Assembly: GCA_030694965.1 (NCBI GenBank)
Contig: JAUYTZ010000015.1
Span: 35,578-99,577 of the forward strand
Length of the DNA: 64,000 nt
Direction: 5' to 3'
Source: Candidatus Paracaedibacteraceae bacterium
GTDB lineage: Bacteria; Pseudomonadota; Alphaproteobacteria; Paracaedibacterales; CAIOTO01
Below the pieces are notes generated by a model. That model was not told where the DNA came from. It searched no databases and was given only the letters and a program-made list of their open reading frames with translations. A program made the position numbers and the translations under genes. Positions 60,779-64,000 of the stretch are shown here, piece by piece; the stretch's first letter is position 1; each line of letters opens with the position of its first letter.

Positions 60779-62073
60779 AAATAGAATTAAAGTCATTAGA
60801 ATCTTCGTTAAATCATGCAGCATGTAAAATTATTCTTGAAACAAAAGGAATGTTTTCTTTTGAAAAGTTTGTGAAAAATTATTTGAATGTGAAATTTGAA
60901 GAAAATAATCATGATGAATTAACTGTGTTTCCCCCAATATTTTTACAAGAATATCAGTTATTTTCACACAAAAATGTAATTATTGATAGATACGGCATAC
61001 TATACGATGAGCAAAATATTCCAATTCCTGATGCATTAAATACATATGAGGATATTGATAATTATGTGTCTGACTGTGGAATGAAAGATTTTTCAAATGT
61101 AGAAGAAATACATTTTGAAAAACCTCCCGTTTTGTTTTTTGATCATTACTTTTATAATTTTGGACATTTTCTAACAGAAGCCTATCCACGATTGTTTTTA
61201 GTAAAAGATTTATTGAAAAAAGGACATAAAATACTATTGCCTCCCAAATTAAGTAATGAGGATAAGCGATATGACTACTATCAACATATACAACCTTGCC
61301 TTGATGCGCTTGGAATTACTGATAAAGATATAATTCAAATACCTAAGCAAGGAGTTAAACTTTCAAGCCTTATTATGCCGTCTCATGTTAAATTTAGAGA
61401 AGATTATGTCATTCCAGCTATTAATCATCTTAAAGATTACTTTTACGAGCCTAGTTTTGAGTGGAAAAGCGATAAGTTGTACATATCAAGAAGAGATACG
61501 TCTTTGCGAAAAATTACAAATGAAGAAAAAGTTGAGTTCTTGTTGCGGAATTATTTTGGGTTTAAGGTAATCGCAATGTCTGATTATTCTTTTAAAGAAA
61601 AAATTAATATTATGATGCGAGTAAACACATTAGTTTCAGTTGATAGCTCCAGTCTTATTAATTGTATTTTTATGAATGAAAATGCTCAAATATTAGGTTT
61701 AAGACCGAAGGAATTTGGTTTTTTTAACATTGCTTTAACTTCCCTTTTTAATCAAAAATTATTTTTACAAATATGTAAATTCGGAACACTTGATACGCAT
61801 CATTTTTCAGGGCATTTGTTTGTTGATTTAGCAAAATTATTTGAGAACTTATTAGCGATAACGAATCAGCCAAAAACCTGCAAAACGCGCATTGCGTACC
61901 TATTTATTAAGTATTATAGTTTGTTAACGGATCAGCTGAATGAATTGAATAAGTGGCGTCTACAAAAAACCGAAGACTCTCCTTTTATGCAAAAATACCT
62001 TAGAGTGAAAAGAAACCTGAATCTAAGTGGTCTAAAAAAACTAGCAAAAATACTTTTAAAAACGAGAAATTAA
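60775..62073 (+). CDS. GT61-family (DUF563) glycosyltransferase
   Basis: FFDHYFYNFGHFLTEAYPRLFLV, LYISRRDTSLRKITNE, VNTLVSVDSSSLINCIFM. Confidence 0.82.
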   Translation: MKIELKSLESSLNHAACKIILETKGMFSFEKFVKNYLNVKFEENNHDELTVFPPIFLQEYQLFSHKNVIIDRYGILYDEQNIPIPDALNTYEDIDNYVSDCGMKDFSNVEEIHFEKPPVLFFDHYFYNFGHFLTEAYPRLFLVKDLLKKGHKILLPPKLSNEDKRYDYYQHIQPCLDALGITDKDIIQIPKQGVKLSSLIMPSHVKFREDYVIPAINHLKDYFYEPSFEWKSDKLYISRRDTSLRKITNEEKVEFLLRNYFGFKVIAMSDYSFKEKINIMMRVNTLVSVDSSSLINCIFMNENAQILGLRPKEFGFFNIALTSLFNQKLFLQICKFGTLDTHHFSGHLFVDLAKLFENLLAITNQPKTCKTRIAYLFIKYYSLLTDQLNELNKWRLQKTEDSPFMQKYLRVKRNLNLSGLKKLAKILLKTRN

Positions 62074-62088
62074 AAAAGAGATATTTAT

Positions 62089-62859
62089 ATGAAAATTATA
62101 ATATTAGCAGGCGGTTTTGGAACGCGTCTTAGTGAAGAAACAGGAACAAAGCCAAAGCCTATGGTTGAAATTGGAAATAGGCCTATACTTTGGCATATTA
62201 TGAAAATATATGCTCATTTTGGTTTTCATGAATTCATTGTAGCAATGGGGTATAAAGCTGATTATATTAAAAAATATTTCATTGAATACCCAACGTATTC
62301 AGGAAATTTAACTGTGCAAATTGATAGCGGTCAAAGTAAAATTGTCCGCCGTGAGCAAGATGATTGGACAATCCATCTTGAGGACACAGGGCATGACACA
62401 ATGACGGGGGGGCGTATAAAAAAGCTTTCTGACTGGGTGAGTTCTGAAACATTCATGGTAACTTATGGTGATGGCGTGTCAGATGTTCCAATTGATGAGC
62501 TTCTTAAGTTTCACAAATCCCACGGAAAGTTAGTAACAATAACAGCTGTTCGTCCCCCTTCAAGGTTTGGTGGATTAGTATTGGATGGCGCTGTAGTAAC
62601 TGAATTTACTGAAAAAGCTCAAGCCGGAGAAGGTTGGATTAATGGCGGGTTTATGGTTTTAGAGCCTGAAGTTTTAACCCGTATTAAAGATAGCTCGTCG
62701 AGCTTAGAGTTTGATGTATTTGAAGATCTAGCAAAAGAAGGTCAAATTGCTGCTTTTTGTCATGACGGTTTTTGGCAATGCATGGATACCTTGCGTGATT
62801 TAAAGCATTTAGAAGGTTTGTGGAATTCAGGAAAGGCTCCGTGGAAATTATGGAATTAA
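62089..62859 (+). CDS. rfbF: Glucose-1-phosphate cytidylyltransferase
   Basis: MKIIILAGGFGTRLSEETGTKPKPMVEIGNRPILWHIMKIYAHFG. Confidence 0.97.
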   Translation: MKIIILAGGFGTRLSEETGTKPKPMVEIGNRPILWHIMKIYAHFGFHEFIVAMGYKADYIKKYFIEYPTYSGNLTVQIDSGQSKIVRREQDDWTIHLEDTGHDTMTGGRIKKLSDWVSSETFMVTYGDGVSDVPIDELLKFHKSHGKLVTITAVRPPSRFGGLVLDGAVVTEFTEKAQAGEGWINGGFMVLEPEVLTRIKDSSSSLEFDVFEDLAKEGQIAAFCHDGFWQCMDTLRDLKHLEGLWNSGKAPWKLWN

Positions 62860-63839
62860 ATACATTTTGGCAAGATAGAAAAGTTTTTGTAACAGGGGCA
62901 AGTGGTCTTGTTGGTGGTTGGCTGGTAAATGAGTTGCAAAACCAAGGTGCCGAGGTTATTGCTTTGTTAAGAGATTGGGTTCCCAGTGCGCGCGTTCTTG
63001 AGAAAGAAACATTAGCAAAAGTTTCAATAGTTCGCGGTGATTTATCTGATAGTCGTTTTTTGGAACGCGTTCTAGCTGAGCATGAAGTTCAAACGGTAAT
63101 GCACCTGGCTGCACAAACAATTGTACCTATCGCAAATAAGAATCCTCTTTCTACTTTTGAGTCGAACATAGCTGGTACATGGAATTTGCTAGAAGCGTGT
63201 CGTTTAGTAAAATCTGTTTCAGCTGTAGTGGTTGCATCGTCTGACAAAGCATATGGTGATGTGCCTGTATTGCCGTACACAGAGGATATGCCCTTGCAAG
63301 CTGTTTATCCTTATGACGTTAGCAAAGCGTGTGCAGATATGATTGCAGCTTCTTATGCTAAAAGTTTTGATTTGCCTGTAGCTATTACGCGCTGTGGAAA
63401 CTTTTTTGGTGGTGGAGACTTTAACTGGAATAGAATTATTCCAGGTACAATACGTTCTGTTATTCGAAATCAATCACCAGTTATTCGTTCTGATGGCACA
63501 TTAATTCGTGATTATATTTATGTTCAAGATGCGGTTAGCGCTTATATGACCCTTGCAAAAGCGCTCTCTGAAAATAGCACTCTTAAAGGAGAAGCTTTCA
63601 ACTTTTCAAATAGTAGTCAAAAAAGTACAGTTGATTTAGTGACAATGATTCTAAATGAACTGAAATCTGATTTGCGTCCAATTATCAATGGTGAAAATCA
63701 TGGAGAAATTCAAGAGCAATATTTGAATTCAACAAAAGCGCACACTCTTTTAAATTGGACTCCGACGTATGGTCTTGATGAAGGTTTAAAGAAAACAGTA
63801 AAGTGGTACAAAAATTATTTTTCTGAAAGCTTAAGTTAA
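62850..63839 (+). CDS. rfbG: NAD-dependent epimerase/dehydratase, CDP-glucose 4,6-dehydratase-like (start trimmed to MELNTFWQDRK)
   Basis: FVTGASGLVGGWLVNELQNQGAEVIALLRD, MHLAAQTIVPIANKNPLSTFESNIAGTWNLLEACR, ASSDKAYGD, YDVSKACAD. Confidence 0.85.
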   Translation: MELNTFWQDRKVFVTGASGLVGGWLVNELQNQGAEVIALLRDWVPSARVLEKETLAKVSIVRGDLSDSRFLERVLAEHEVQTVMHLAAQTIVPIANKNPLSTFESNIAGTWNLLEACRLVKSVSAVVVASSDKAYGDVPVLPYTEDMPLQAVYPYDVSKACADMIAASYAKSFDLPVAITRCGNFFGGGDFNWNRIIPGTIRSVIRNQSPVIRSDGTLIRDYIYVQDAVSAYMTLAKALSENSTLKGEAFNFSNSSQKSTVDLVTMILNELKSDLRPIINGENHGEIQEQYLNSTKAHTLLNWTPTYGLDEGLKKTVKWYKNYFSESLS

Positions 63840-63860
63840 TTATCTCTTGTAAATTAAGTG

Positions 63861-64000
63861 GTTCTGTCGCAAAATTTAAAATGATTAGCATAGACTCCTG
63901 ACTTTAAACACAATTATGCTGCTAACGCATAAAATTGCTGCCAAGTAGATGATGAACCTTTCAAAATATTTTGTCCTTTACGAAGCATGTGATAAAGCTC
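63861..64000 (-). mobile_element. IS6-type insertion sequence, truncated by window edge
   Basis: Terminal sequence GGTTCTGTCGCAAAATTT at 63861; minus-strand transposase C-terminus ELYHMLRKGQNILKGSSSTWQQFYALAA* (63914-64000). Confidence 0.75.

Overview
AT-rich alphaproteobacterial chromosome segment, probably from a host-associated or intracellular lineage (Holosporales/Rickettsiales-like by gene style; taxonomy is inference). Four zones. (1) 1-17.4 kb: mostly housekeeping genes (fabG 3' end, hldE, thrS, putA, ndk, a pgsA-like gene, an AI-2E transporter, uvrB, recJ). (2) 17.4-18.0 kb: a non-coding recJ-rlpA interval that looks like a chromosomal replication origin. It has six exact TTATNCACA DnaA boxes, two TTAA-N7-TTAA CtrA-type sites, GANTC sites, and a 125-bp module present twice 324 bp apart. 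About 8 kb away is a DivL-like sensor kinase whose phospho-acceptor His is a Tyr (HVSYELRSPL). (3) 19-37 kb: an accessory region with a duplicated OMP plus repeat-protein gene pair, a novel Cys-rich secreted family (two paralogs in the window), an IS5-type relic, an RND-efflux relic, dispersed palindromic repeats, and several putative secreted effectors/toxins. (4) 41-63.8 kb: a large surface-polysaccharide locus (GT10, GT90/CAP10, GT11, GT4/GT2 enzymes, rmlABCD, manC, Wzm/Wzt-type ABC transporter, C-methyltransferase, GT61, rfbF/rfbG-like), ending at an IS6-type element on the right edge. A CAU tRNA lies at 40.7 kb. All calls come from reading motifs and the supplied translations; no database search was run.
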